Counted from the stretch's first letter, positions 15,364 to 23,406 are shown. The stretch is 29,606 bases of DNA from an uncultured Bacteroides sp. (GCF_910585845.1 NZ_CAJUHF010000016.1:1-29606); one strand, 5' to 3'. Translations and numbers: made by a program. Notes: generated by a model not told the origin, from the sequence alone.

Positions 15364-15852
15364 ATGGAAAGTCAGAACGTAAAAGATACGGTAAAGCAGA
15401 TATTCACCGAATATCTCAATGCGAACGGGCATCGTAAGACTCCCGAACGTTATGCCATACTTGATACCATCTACTCCATTGAAGGACATTTCGATATAGA
15501 TACACTCTATTCGTTGATGGCGGATCAGGAAAATTTCCGTGTGAGCCGCGCTACCCTTTACAATACCATCATACTTCTCATCAATGCCCGTCTGGTCATC
15601 AAACATCAGTTCGGAAATTCCTCCCAGTACGAAAAATGTTATAACCGCGACACCCATCATCATCAGATCTGTACACAGTGCGGCAGGGTGACGGAGTTTC
15701 AAAACGAGGAGTTGCAGCATGCCATTGAGAATACGAAACTCAGTCGGTTCAGTTTGTCTCACTATTCGCTCTACCTATATGGGTTGTGCAGCAAGTGCGA
15801 CCGGAACAACAAGCGTAAAAGAAAAGATAATAATAATAAAAAGGAAAAATGA
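15364..15852 (+). CDS. Fur-family metal- or peroxide-responsive transcriptional regulator
   Basis: A 162-residue protein with an N-terminal winged helix (GHRKTPERYAILDTIYSIEGHFDIDTLYSLM, then VSRATLYNTIILLINARLV as recognition helix) and a C-terminal dimerisation domain with THHHQICTQCGRVTEF. Two CxxC pairs (CTQC and CSKC) would form the structural zinc site, and the His cluster belongs to the regulatory metal site. Whether it senses iron, zinc or peroxide (PerR) cannot be told from this. The C terminus is a basic, Asn/Lys-rich tail of about 15 residues. Its stop codon overlaps the start of purA by 4 nt, so the two are probably translationally coupled. Confidence 0.9.
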   Translation: MESQNVKDTVKQIFTEYLNANGHRKTPERYAILDTIYSIEGHFDIDTLYSLMADQENFRVSRATLYNTIILLINARLVIKHQFGNSSQYEKCYNRDTHHHQICTQCGRVTEFQNEELQHAIENTKLSRFSLSHYSLYLYGLCSKCDRNNKRKRKDNNNKKEK

Positions 15853-17120
15853 AAGTAGATATTCTATTAGGATTACAATGGGGCGACGAAGGCAAAGGTA
15901 AAGTCGTTGACGTGTTAACTCCGAGATACGATGTCGTAGCTCGTTTTCAGGGTGGCCCGAATGCCGGACATACGCTCGAGTTTGAAGGACAGAAGTACGT
16001 GCTCCGTTCCATTCCCTCGGGAATTTTTCAAGGTGACAAGGTGAACATCATTGGTAATGGCGTGGTGCTTGATCCCGCTCTTTTCAAGGCAGAAGCGGAA
16101 TCGCTGGAAGCATCGGGACATTCGCTGAAAGAACGTTTGCACATTTCGAAGAAAGCACACCTCATCATGCCTACTCACCGCATTCTGGATGCTGCTTACG
16201 AAGCTGCGAAAGGCGATGCCAAGGTGGGAACAACGGGTAAGGGCATCGGTCCTACGTACACTGATAAGGTCAGCCGTAATGGTTTGCGCGTAGGCGACAT
16301 CCTGCATAATTTCGAACAGAAATATGCTGCAGCCAAAGCTCGTCACGAGCAGATTCTGAAGAGTCTGAATTATGAGTACGACTTGACGGAGATGGAAAAA
16401 TCTTGGTTGGAAGGTATCGAATATCTGAAGCAATTCCCATTGGTGGACAGCGAGCATGAGATAAACAACCTGCTGGGCGACGGAAAGTCAGTTCTCTGCG
16501 AAGGTGCACAAGGCACGATGCTGGATGTGGACTTTGGCTCTTATCCTTTTGTGACCTCTTCCAATACCATTTGCGCAGGTGCCTGCACAGGGCTGGGAAT
16601 TGCGCCTAACAAGATTGGTGAGGTTTATGGTATCTTCAAAGCATATTGCACCCGTGTAGGGGCAGGACCGTTCCCGACAGAACTTTTCGACGAGACGGGC
16701 GAAAAGATCGGTGCGCTGGGACATGAGTTCGGTGCCGTGACGGGACGCAAACGCCGTTGCGGATGGATTGACTTGGTGGCATTGAAGTATGCCATTATGG
16801 TGGACGGTGTGACGAAGCTGATTATGATGAAGAGCGACGTGCTTGACTCATTCGAGACAATCAAGGCCTGTGTGGCATACAACGTCAACGGGGAAGAGAT
16901 TGACTACTTCCCGTTCGATATCAACGAAGGCGTTGAACCGATATATGTCGAACTGCCGGGTTGGAAGACTGACATGACGAAGATGCAGAGCGAAGACGAA
17001 TTCCCCGAAGAATTCAACGCTTATCTTTCCTTCTTGGAAGAGCAGCTTGGTGTGCCCATCAAGATTGTTTCCGTTGGTCCAGACCGTGAGCAGACCATCG
17101 AACGTTACACAGAAGAATAG
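15849..17120 (+). CDS. purA: Adenylosuccinate synthetase
   Basis: GTP-dependent condensation of IMP with aspartate, the first step from IMP to AMP. It has 423 residues, the normal length. The N-terminal GLQWGDEGKGKVVD is the P-loop with catalytic Asp and Lys; GGPNAGHT with the catalytic His, the IMP loop GTTGKGIGPTY, EGAQGTMLDVDFG(S)YPFVTSSN, and the C-terminal GRKRRCGWIDL and SVGPDREQTI segments are all recognisable. The ATG overlaps the TGA of the Fur-family gene (ATGA at 15849-15852). There is no separate promoter box close upstream, so expression probably depends on the upstream gene's promoter. Confidence 0.97.
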   Translation: MKVDILLGLQWGDEGKGKVVDVLTPRYDVVARFQGGPNAGHTLEFEGQKYVLRSIPSGIFQGDKVNIIGNGVVLDPALFKAEAESLEASGHSLKERLHISKKAHLIMPTHRILDAAYEAAKGDAKVGTTGKGIGPTYTDKVSRNGLRVGDILHNFEQKYAAAKARHEQILKSLNYEYDLTEMEKSWLEGIEYLKQFPLVDSEHEINNLLGDGKSVLCEGAQGTMLDVDFGSYPFVTSSNTICAGACTGLGIAPNKIGEVYGIFKAYCTRVGAGPFPTELFDETGEKIGALGHEFGAVTGRKRRCGWIDLVALKYAIMVDGVTKLIMMKSDVLDSFETIKACVAYNVNGEEIDYFPFDINEGVEPIYVELPGWKTDMTKMQSEDEFPEEFNAYLSFLEEQLGVPIKIVSVGPDREQTIERYTEE

Positions 17121-17170
17121 TAAATCGTTGCTTTTGTTGCCCAGGCAAGTTTGCTTGTCGGGGTGGCAGA

Positions 17171-17230
17171 TAAATGTTCATTCGCCTCTACAGGTAATCA
17201 TCGAAGGCTTGTAGGGGCGATATTCATTTA
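17171..17230. repeat. Imperfect inverted repeat, possible mobile or dispersed element
   Basis: TAAATG (17171-17176) and CATTTA (17225-17230) are exact complements at the ends, and ATTCGCCTCTACA (17180-17192) is nearly complementary to TGTAGGGGCGAT (17210-17221). It resembles, from memory, short palindromic intergenic repeats with a TGTAGGGGCGAAT core seen in many genomes. It encodes nothing. Confidence 0.5.
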
Positions 17231-17296
17231 AAGGAGGTGTATAGGTCGTTCCTGTTTCGTACGAACGATTGTCTTTTTTTGCCACATTCCGGTGCG

Positions 17297-17310
17297 TGTC
17301 ATTCATGACA
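17297..17310. other. Perfect palindrome TGTCAT-TC-ATGACA
   Basis: Two exact 6-bp half sites flank a 2-bp centre, about 145 bp upstream of the -7 box at 17455. The form fits a dimeric regulator operator, but no regulator can be assigned and chance is not excluded. Confidence 0.3.
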
Positions 17311-17523
17311 GAAATGGGGATTATGCTGTAACTGCCGGAAATTCCTGTCGGTACGGATGTTGTAACAGAGTTATAACTTGTTGAATGATATGTATTCTTC
17401 GCTAATTCTTCCTAAAATGTAGAGGGAACAGTAGCAAAGTTCATCGTTTCCTTTTATTTTTGGCAAGCAATTTGTATTGTGTAAGATAAAGCATGGATTT
17501 TTAACCCTTAAAAACAGAAAATT

Positions 17524-18216
17524 ATGGGAAATATGATAGGTATACAATGGATTATCTTTATTGGCATAGCCATAGCAAGTTGGTTGGTGCAAATGAATTT
17601 GCAGAGCAAATTCAAGAAGTACTCCCGAATCCCTACGGGCAATGGGATGACAGGGCGTGACGTTGCCCTTCAGATGCTGCACGATAACGGCATTGATGAT
17701 GTCCAGGTGACGCATACTCCGGGACAACTGACCGACCACTACAATCCTGCCAATAAGACTGTGAATCTGAGTGAAGGTGTGTATGACAGCAACAGTATCA
17801 TGGCTGCCGCCGTCGCCGCCCATGAGTGTGGACACGCCGTGCAACATGCCCGCGCATACGCTCCGTTGACGATGCGTAGCAAGCTGGTTCCGGTGGTGTC
17901 ATTTGCATCGCAGTGGATGAGCTGGTTGTTGCTGGCTGGTATTTTGATGTTGAATACGTTTCCGCAATTGCTGCTGGCAGGCATCATCTTGTTTGCTATG
18001 ACCACGCTGTTCAGCTTTGTCACTTTGCCGGTTGAGATCGATGCCAGCAAGCGTGCTTTGGTATGGTTGAGCAGTTCGGGCATTACGAACTCTTACAATC
18101 ACAGACAGGCTGAGGATGCCCTTCGTTCTGCCGCCTATACTTATGTGGTGGCTGCTTTAGGCTCATTGGCTACGCTGATTTATTACGTTATGATATTTAT
18201 GGGACGCAGGGACTAA
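17524..18216 (+). CDS. YugP-like membrane zinc metallopeptidase
   Basis: A 230-residue protein matching the neutral zinc protease family typified by Bacillus YugP (PF04298). It has an N-terminal membrane helix (about residues 5-23), then a soluble part with TGRDVALQMLHDNGIDDVQV and a DHYNP...VNLSEGVYDSNS stretch. HECGH at 100-104 supplies the HExxH zinc site (His100, Glu101, His104). Two or three hydrophobic helices follow (about 125-165), then FVTLPVEIDASKRA, whose Glu/Asp is the likely third ligand region, and a C-terminal helix. The substrate is unknown. It is a single-gene unit with its own -7 box and a hairpin after the stop. Confidence 0.88.
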   Translation: MGNMIGIQWIIFIGIAIASWLVQMNLQSKFKKYSRIPTGNGMTGRDVALQMLHDNGIDDVQVTHTPGQLTDHYNPANKTVNLSEGVYDSNSIMAAAVAAHECGHAVQHARAYAPLTMRSKLVPVVSFASQWMSWLLLAGILMLNTFPQLLLAGIILFAMTTLFSFVTLPVEIDASKRALVWLSSSGITNSYNHRQAEDALRSAAYTYVVAALGSLATLIYYVMIFMGRRD

Positions 18217-18238
18217 AGCCCGTTTTTGATAAGGAATG

Positions 18239-18279
18239 CAAACAGATTGTCAGTTCGTATGGAACCGGCAATCTGTTTG
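18239..18279 (+). terminator. Hairpin after the zinc protease gene
   Basis: Arms 18239-18251 and 18267-18279 pair over 13 bp with one wobble; GTTC (18253-18256) and GAAC (18262-18265) extend the stem into the loop. It starts 22 nt after the stop. There is no T-run behind it, so its terminator role is probable from position only. Confidence 0.5.
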
Positions 18280-18547
18280 TGTTATATAGGGGTGGCTGCG
18301 TATTCTGTCCTGCTCCATGCTTCAGTGATTCAGGTAGGCCGGATTATGTTCGGGGTACATTGTCTTTGTAGGATGTTTCCCTGTTTTTATGGGGAACGGG
18401 GCAGTCTGCGTGACGGGTAAAATGAGGTAAACGGATTGAAAAGGAACTCAAAAGAAGCTGAATAAGAAACTTTTTGAGCAAAACTTAAATAGGCTCTCGA
18501 TATTTTGCTTTACCTTTGCGGCTAAAACAAATATTAAAAGAATAAAT
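18280..18547. other. Intergenic region upstream of hisS with -7 box
   Basis: No gene is seen. The 64-codon plus-strand ORF at 18226-18420 overlaps the hairpin and has no recognisable features. TACCTTTG at 18512-18519 is an exact -7 box placing hisS transcription about 22 nt before the ATG; no clear TTTG lies 19-21 bp upstream. Confidence 0.55.
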
Positions 18548-19909
18548 ATGGCAGCAAAACCAAGTATTCCAAAAGGAACTCGCGACTTTTCGCCGGTGGA
18601 AATGGCGAAGCGTAACTATATATTCAATACAATTCGTGAAGTATATCATCTTTATGGATTTCAGCAGATTGAAACTCCTGCGATGGAAACACTCTCCACG
18701 CTGATGGGAAAATATGGCGAAGAAGGCGATAAACTACTGTTCAAGGTGCAAAATTCGGGTGATTACTTTTCCGGACTGACCGATGAAGAATTACTGAGCC
18801 GTAATTCAGCCAAACTTGCCTGCAAATTCTGCGAAAAAGGTTTGCGTTACGACTTGACGGTTCCGTTTGCCCGCTATGTGGTAATGCATCGGGATGAAAT
18901 CACTTTCCCCTTCAAACGCTATCAGATACAACCTGTTTGGCGTGCCGACCGCCCGCAGAAGGGTCGTTATCGTGAGTTTTATCAATGCGATGCCGATGTG
19001 GTGGGCAGTGATTCCCTGCTGAACGAGGTAGAACTGATGCAGATTGTCGATACTGTGTTTACCCGTTTCGGTATCCGGGTTTGCATTAAGATCAATAACC
19101 GTAAGATTCTGACGGGTATTGCTGAAATCATCGGCGAAGCTGACAAGATAGTAGATATCACCGTAGCAATCGACAAACTGGACAAGATCGGTCTGGACAA
19201 TGTGAATGCCGAGCTGAGAGAGAAGGGGATCGGTGATGAGGCGATTGCCAAGTTGCAACCTATCATCCTGCTGAGTGGTACGAATGAAGAAAAACTTGTC
19301 ACCCTGAAGGAGGTGCTTGCCGACAGTGAAACCGGACTGAAGGGGGTAGAAGAGAGCGAATTTATTCTTTCTACGCTGAAGAATCTCGGGTTGAAGAATG
19401 AAATTGAACTTGATTTGACGCTTGCCCGCGGGTTGAATTACTATACGGGCGCCATCTTTGAAGTGAAAGCGCTCGATGTACAGATTGGCAGTATCACCGG
19501 TGGGGGACGTTATGACAATCTGACCGGTGTGTTCGGCTTGTCGGGTGTCAGCGGTGTGGGTATCTCTTTTGGGGCAGACCGTATATTTGACGTGTTGAAC
19601 CAGCTTGACCTGTACCCGAAGGAAGCTGTAAACGCGACGCAGGTGTTATTTATCAATTTTGGCGAGAAAGAGGTTGCCTTCTCCATGCAGGTGCTCGCGC
19701 AGGTGCGTGCGGCAGGCATTCGTGCCGAAATTTTCCCTGATGCAAGCAAGATGAAGAAGCAGATGGGCTATGCAAACTCCAAAAACATCCCGTTTGTTGT
19801 CTTGGTGGGTGAGAACGAGATGAATGAAGGCAAAGTGACGCTGAAGAATATGGAGACCGGCGAACAAAGGTTGGTTACAGCTCAGGAGTTGATCGAAGAG
19901 CTTTGCTGA
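18548..19909 (+). CDS. hisS: Histidyl-tRNA synthetase
   Basis: A class II aminoacyl-tRNA synthetase charging tRNA-His. It has 453 residues, typical of the Bacteroidetes form. Motif 1 begins at KGTRDFSPVEMAKRNYIFNTI; motif 2 is the stretch PVWRADRPQKGRYREFYQCDADVVG; the histidine-specific signature is LARGLNYYTGAIFEV; motif 3 lies in GGGRYDNL...GVGISFGADRI. The C-terminal anticodon-binding domain starts around VLFINFGEKEVAFSMQVLAQVR. HisZ would lack the second signature and the anticodon domain. It is a single-gene unit. Confidence 0.96.
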   Translation: MAAKPSIPKGTRDFSPVEMAKRNYIFNTIREVYHLYGFQQIETPAMETLSTLMGKYGEEGDKLLFKVQNSGDYFSGLTDEELLSRNSAKLACKFCEKGLRYDLTVPFARYVVMHRDEITFPFKRYQIQPVWRADRPQKGRYREFYQCDADVVGSDSLLNEVELMQIVDTVFTRFGIRVCIKINNRKILTGIAEIIGEADKIVDITVAIDKLDKIGLDNVNAELREKGIGDEAIAKLQPIILLSGTNEEKLVTLKEVLADSETGLKGVEESEFILSTLKNLGLKNEIELDLTLARGLNYYTGAIFEVKALDVQIGSITGGGRYDNLTGVFGLSGVSGVGISFGADRIFDVLNQLDLYPKEAVNATQVLFINFGEKEVAFSMQVLAQVRAAGIRAEIFPDASKMKKQMGYANSKNIPFVVLVGENEMNEGKVTLKNMETGEQRLVTAQELIEELC

Positions 19910-19945
19910 AACGTATGATATCCTGCTTTTCCGCTGCTGGATATT

Positions 19946-20039
19946 TGCGTAGGTTTGCAGAATGATTTGCAGATGCTACGCACGATACTGCTCTCGATAT
20001 AGCGAAATGCTTCAGGCAAAGCGCTATATCGGGAGCAGT
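19946..20039. other. Two hairpins downstream of hisS
   Basis: Outer stem: TGCGTAG (19946-19952) with CTACGCA (19976-19982), whose loop holds a direct repeat TTTGCAGA. Second stem: 19987-20004 with 20022-20039, 18 bp with a single G-T wobble and a 17-nt loop. The latter is a strong terminator-like structure for hisS, but no T-run follows on either strand. A minus-strand -7 box lies upstream on that strand (20096-20103), so a small RNA reading through these hairpins is possible. Confidence 0.55.
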
Positions 20040-20095
20040 GTTGTAGATTACTTGGCTATCATTCTATTTTTTAATCATATCAATAATTATCTTCG

Positions 20096-20103
20096 CAAAG
20101 ATA
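20096..20103 (-). promoter_or_regulatory. Orphan minus-strand -7 box
   Basis: TATCTTTG on the minus strand matches TAnnTTTG; only TTG-like bases lie near the -33 position. No open reading frame of useful size follows before the end of hisS, so it either drives a non-coding transcript over 19946-20088 or is a chance or relic element. Confidence 0.35.
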
Positions 20104-20109
20104 ATAAAA

Positions 20110-20241
20110 TCAATTGATTACAGACAATTCATCACCCAAAATGTCCAACCTGCCTAAATTGCGGGCTATGGGTATTTTGTGGGTTCCGATGACGAGTCTG
20201 TTTCCTTCTATGGCCTCCACTTTACTGGTTTGAGCGATCTT
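20110..20241 (-). pseudogene. Remnant of a LytTR DNA-binding domain protein
   Basis: The minus strand encodes about 43 residues ending in a TGA at 20110-20112. They include KVEAIEGNRLVIGTHKIPIA followed by RNLGRL, which looks like the end of a LytTR domain (the usual pattern is a Lys-x-Glu-x-Ile-Glu-Gly segment followed by h-IPI-x-R-N/S). An in-frame stop lies directly upstream, within the 3' end of the transporter gene, and no start codon exists, so the gene is a fragment. Its N-terminal part, expected to be a response-regulator receiver domain, is missing and has been replaced by the transporter gene. Domain assignment is by eye. Confidence 0.5.
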
Positions 20242-21098
20242 TAATTACTATAATTCTTTATAATTCCCACATAAACCAGTAGAATGACATTCATCAGCAA
20301 GGCATAAATAATGGCAGGGATGGCTATGATGTCATTGTTGAACACAAACGGGCTACTGGCAATGGCGATGGCCTGTGCAGCATTCTGCATTCCGATTTCG
20401 ATGACAAGCGTACGTACTTCCTTGGTGCGGAGATGCATCAGCTTGGATAGTAACGCGCCTCCCGACATGGCAAGCAGGATGAGAGTGAAGATGCAGCAAC
20501 CCAGTTTGCTGAATTGTTCGGCGATGGTGGTATGATGCTGGATGAAGAAGATGGATGCCAACAGTATGAGTGCGGGAAAAGCTGCTTTTGACAGTACCTT
20601 ATGTATCTTTTCTGCTGTCGTCGGCCGGTAGTGCTTCATAAGAATACCAGTAACGATGGGGAATAACATCAATACTAAGTTTTGTACAATGAGGCTACCT
20701 ATGGGCAGATGTACACTTATGTCGGGAGTGTTTCCAATGAAGTGTAGGATAAATTCCATAATGATAGGAAGGGTGAACAGTGTAATGAGGCTGCTGAACG
20801 CTGTTAGCGACACGGAAAGAGCCACGTCTCCCTTGGCTATCATTGAGAATATGTTGGAAGAACTGCCGCCGGGTGAACAGGCTATGAGCATGACGCCGAT
20901 GAAGAACAACGGTTCTATGCGGAAAGCATAACTTATGGCAAATGCCAATATAGGTAGTAGTATGATTTGTCCTGCCAGTCCGGCAATGATAGGACGGGGG
21001 CGTTTGCAGAATAGTTTGAAGTCGGCTGTTTGCAGTGTCAATCCCAACTCAAACATTAGTAAGGTGAGAATGGGGAGCACTATCCATATTGCATTCAT
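20241..21098 (-). CDS. BASS-family (bile acid:sodium symporter-like) transporter
   Basis: An integral membrane protein of 285 residues with about nine to ten hydrophobic helices. The family pattern is visible: an early GLTLQTADF segment, the helix-break motif with ACSPGGSSSNIFSMIAKGDVALSVSLT, and the second crossover with EIGMQNAAQAIAIASSPF. The BASS family (PF01758) includes bile-acid, sulfonate, pantothenate and pyruvate carriers; the substrate here cannot be assigned from sequence. The frame is open to 21218, but the first 40 residues are not family-like and span the promoter; ATG 21098 (MNAIWIVLP) is the natural start, about 26 nt after a minus-strand TATCTTTG. It is divergent from groES. 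Confidence 0.88.
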   Translation of the reverse strand: MNAIWIVLPILTLLMFELGLTLQTADFKLFCKRPRPIIAGLAGQIILLPILAFAISYAFRIEPLFFIGVMLIACSPGGSSSNIFSMIAKGDVALSVSLTAFSSLITLFTLPIIMEFILHFIGNTPDISVHLPIGSLIVQNLVLMLFPIVTGILMKHYRPTTAEKIHKVLSKAAFPALILLASIFFIQHHTTIAEQFSKLGCCIFTLILLAMSGGALLSKLMHLRTKEVRTLVIEIGMQNAAQAIAIASSPFVFNNDIIAIPAIIYALLMNVILLVYVGIIKNYSN

Positions 21099-21123
21099 TG
21101 TTTGGGTATTTTGTTTCAGGCTG

Positions 21124-21131
21124 CAAAGATA
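21124..21131 (-). promoter_or_regulatory. Promoter -7 box for the BASS transporter
   Basis: TATCTTTG on the minus strand, 26 nt before the chosen ATG at 21098. No exact TTTG is found 19-21 bp upstream. It rules out longer starts in the same frame. Confidence 0.5.
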
Positions 21132-21283
21132 GCAATTCCGTTCTGTTATTTGCCATTTTGTCAGCCTTAATCTGCCAAACAAACAGCTTTGCACTTTGGC
21201 ATGATTTTGGTAAGTCATTTATCGCTTATTTGAAGCAGAATGAGTATAAACGTAAATGTATAACATATAAAAGCAAGAGAATT

Positions 21284-21556
21284 ATGAATATTAAACCATT
21301 GGCAGACAGAGTACTTGTACTCCCTGCACCTGCAGAAGAGAAAACGATTGGCGGTATCATCATTCCGGATACGGCAAAAGAGAAACCTTTGAAAGGTGAA
21401 GTGATTGCAGTAGGCAACGGAACGAAAGACGAAGAAATGGTGTTGAAGGTTGGTGACACAGTATTGTATGGCAAGTATGCGGGTACAGAACTGGAAGTTG
21501 AAGGTACCAAATATCTCATTATGCGTCAGAACGACGTACTCGCTGTATTGGGATAA
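21284..21556 (+). CDS. groES: Co-chaperonin GroES
   Basis: The 10-kDa lid of the GroEL folding chamber; 90 residues. MNIKPLADRVLVLPAPAEEK starts the beta-barrel; the mobile loop that docks on GroEL is the KTIGGIIIPDTAKEKP segment; the C-terminal YLIMRQNDVLAVLG strand is typical. The frame is open upstream to 21089, but that extension is not family-like, so ATG 21284 is used. It lies 135 nt before groEL. The upstream region lacks an exact TAnnTTTG box; CTTTG and TTTTGG motifs around 21195-21210 may form a non-standard or heat-responsive promoter, which I cannot define. Confidence 0.96.
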   Translation: MNIKPLADRVLVLPAPAEEKTIGGIIIPDTAKEKPLKGEVIAVGNGTKDEEMVLKVGDTVLYGKYAGTELEVEGTKYLIMRQNDVLAVLG

Positions 21557-21691
21557 ATCTTTCGGTCTTGTAGTTTTTTAGTTTGTCCGTTTTATGTAGA
21601 ATTCACAATCTAACCATTCGGAAACACCAAAAACTCAAGTTCCAAAAATTAATAAACTAATAAACTCTTAAAATTAAAAAACTCAAAAGCT

Positions 21692-23329
21692 ATGGCAAAA
21701 GAAATATTATTCAATATTGATGCCCGTGATCAACTGAAGAAAGGTATTGATACGCTGGCAAACGCTGTGAAAGTAACTCTCGGCCCGAAAGGTCGTAATG
21801 TGATTATCGAAAAGAAATTCGGTGCTCCTCACATTACTAAGGACGGTGTAACCGTTGCCAAGGAAGTAGAATTGGCAGATGCATACCAGAATACCGGTGC
21901 ACAGTTGGTGAAGGAAGTGGCTTCTAAGACTGGTGACGATGCCGGTGACGGAACAACTACCGCTACTGTATTGGCACAGGCTATTGTGGCTGAAGGTTTG
22001 AAGAACGTGACTGCCGGTGCAAGCCCGATGGATATCAAGCGCGGTATCGACAAGGCTGTTGCCAAAGTCGTTGATTCTATCAAGTCACAAGCTGAAATGG
22101 TGGGCGACAACTACGATAAGATCGAGCAGGTTGCTTCTGTTTCTGCAAACAATGATCCTGTTATCGGTAAGTTGATTGCTGACGCTATGCGTAAGGTATC
22201 TAAGGATGGTGTGATCACTATCGAAGAGGCTAAGGGTACGGACACTACGATCGGTGTGGTAGAAGGTATGCAGTTTGACCGTGGTTATCTTTCTGCTTAC
22301 TTCGTTACCAACACGGAGAAGATGGAATGCGAGATGGAGAAGCCTTACATCCTGATCTATGACAAGAAGATTTCTAACCTGAAGGATTTCTTGCCTATTT
22401 TGGAACCTGCCGTACAGACAGGTCGTCCGTTGTTGGTTATCGCAGAAGATGTGGATAGCGAAGCTTTGACTACATTGGTAGTAAACCGTCTGCGCTCTCA
22501 GTTGAAGATTTGTGCAGTGAAGGCTCCGGGCTTTGGCGACCGTCGTAAGGAAATGCTGGAAGACATTGCCGTATTGACCGGTGGTGTGGTTATCAGCGAA
22601 GAGAAGGGTCTGAAATTGGAGCAAGCTACTATCGAGATGCTGGGTACTGCTGATAAGATAACTGTTTCTAAAGACAATACCACTATCGTAAACGGTGCTG
22701 GAGACAAGCAGAACATCAAGGAACGTTGCGAGCAGATAAAGGCTCAGATTGCTGCTACCAAGTCTGATTATGACAGAGAAAAATTGCAGGAACGTCTGGC
22801 TAAGCTGTCTGGTGGAGTTGCTGTGCTTTATGTAGGTGCTGCTTCCGAAGTGGAAATGAAAGAAAAGAAAGACCGCGTAGATGATGCTTTGCGTGCAACA
22901 CGTGCAGCCATCGAAGAAGGTATCGTTCCGGGCGGTGGTGTAGCTTACATCCGTGCCATCGAAACATTGGAAGGCTTCAAAGGGGATAACGTTGATGAAA
23001 CTACCGGTGTTGATATCATCAGACGGGCTATCGAAGAACCGTTGCGTCAGATCGTGGCGAATGCGGGTAAAGAAGGTGCTGTCGTAGTACAGAAAGTACG
23101 TGAAGGCAAGGGTGACTTCGGTTACAATGCACGTACCGATGTTTACGAGAACCTGCATGCTGCCGGTGTGGTAGATCCTGCAAAGGTAACTCGTGTAGCT
23201 TTGGAAAATGCGGCTTCTATTGCCGGTATGTTCCTGACTACTGAATGCGTCATCGTAGAAAAGAAGGAAGACAAACCTGAAATGCCGATGGGTGCTCCGG
23301 GCATGGGCGGCATGGGTGGTATGATGTAA
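21692..23329 (+). CDS. groEL: Chaperonin GroEL
   Basis: The 60-kDa ATP-dependent double-ring chaperonin; 545 residues, full length. Visible are VTLGPKGRNVIIEKKFGAPHITKDGVTVAKE, the ATP-site GDGTTTATVLAQAI segment with its catalytic Asp, the apical-domain region VDSEALTTLVVNRLR, the GGGVAYIRA motif and the Gly-Met-rich tail GMGGMGGMM at the C terminus. It is co-directional with groES and followed by a strong terminator. Codon use is that of a highly expressed gene (many GGT, GCT and CGT codons). Confidence 0.98.
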   Translation: MAKEILFNIDARDQLKKGIDTLANAVKVTLGPKGRNVIIEKKFGAPHITKDGVTVAKEVELADAYQNTGAQLVKEVASKTGDDAGDGTTTATVLAQAIVAEGLKNVTAGASPMDIKRGIDKAVAKVVDSIKSQAEMVGDNYDKIEQVASVSANNDPVIGKLIADAMRKVSKDGVITIEEAKGTDTTIGVVEGMQFDRGYLSAYFVTNTEKMECEMEKPYILIYDKKISNLKDFLPILEPAVQTGRPLLVIAEDVDSEALTTLVVNRLRSQLKICAVKAPGFGDRRKEMLEDIAVLTGGVVISEEKGLKLEQATIEMLGTADKITVSKDNTTIVNGAGDKQNIKERCEQIKAQIAATKSDYDREKLQERLAKLSGGVAVLYVGAASEVEMKEKKDRVDDALRATRAAIEEGIVPGGGVAYIRAIETLEGFKGDNVDETTGVDIIRRAIEEPLRQIVANAGKEGAVVVQKVREGKGDFGYNARTDVYENLHAAGVVDPAKVTRVALENAASIAGMFLTTECVIVEKKEDKPEMPMGAPGMGGMGGMM

Positions 23330-23361
23330 TATCGGTCTTCCCTGAATAAATAAGATAACGA

Positions 23362-23406
23362 AAGGCCACAGGGCTTCTCTTCATAGAGAGCGCTGTGGCT
23401 TTTTTA
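23362..23406 (+). terminator. Terminator of groES-groEL
   Basis: GCCACAG (23365-23371) pairs with CTGTGGC (23393-23399); an inner CTCT/AGAG stem closes a 4-nt loop; T23400-T23405 follows. It lies about 35 nt after the groEL stop. Confidence 0.85.

Larger units (their letters stand above)
17121..17523. other. Intergenic region between purA and the zinc protease gene
   Basis: A 403-bp gap without a convincing gene. It contains an imperfect inverted repeat (17171-17230), a possible weak terminator (stem 17246-17251/17263-17268, then a T-rich tract to 17280), a palindrome (17297-17310) and a -7 box TATTTTTG at 17455-17462 facing the protease gene with no clear -33 element. Confidence 0.55.

Noticed and set aside
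18226..18420. 64-codon plus-strand ORF between the zinc protease gene and hisS
   Set aside because: Its start region is part of the hairpin at 18239-18279, and it has no start signals and no recognisable sequence.
21181..21215. Possible sigma-54 type -24/-12 promoter (TTGGCATG...TTTTGG) before groES
   Set aside because: The -24 half is good, but at the required spacing the -12 GC is GT, and there is no enhancer-binding regulator nearby; chance is likely.
21089..21283. Longer start for groES (frame open from 21089)
   Set aside because: The added residues do not match GroES and cross the divergent transporter promoter; the standard N terminus begins at 21284.
22085..23158. 357-codon minus-strand frame inside groEL
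   Set aside because: Antisense of a strongly conserved, highly expressed gene; composition rich in Phe/Ser/Thr/Cys with no recognisable motif.
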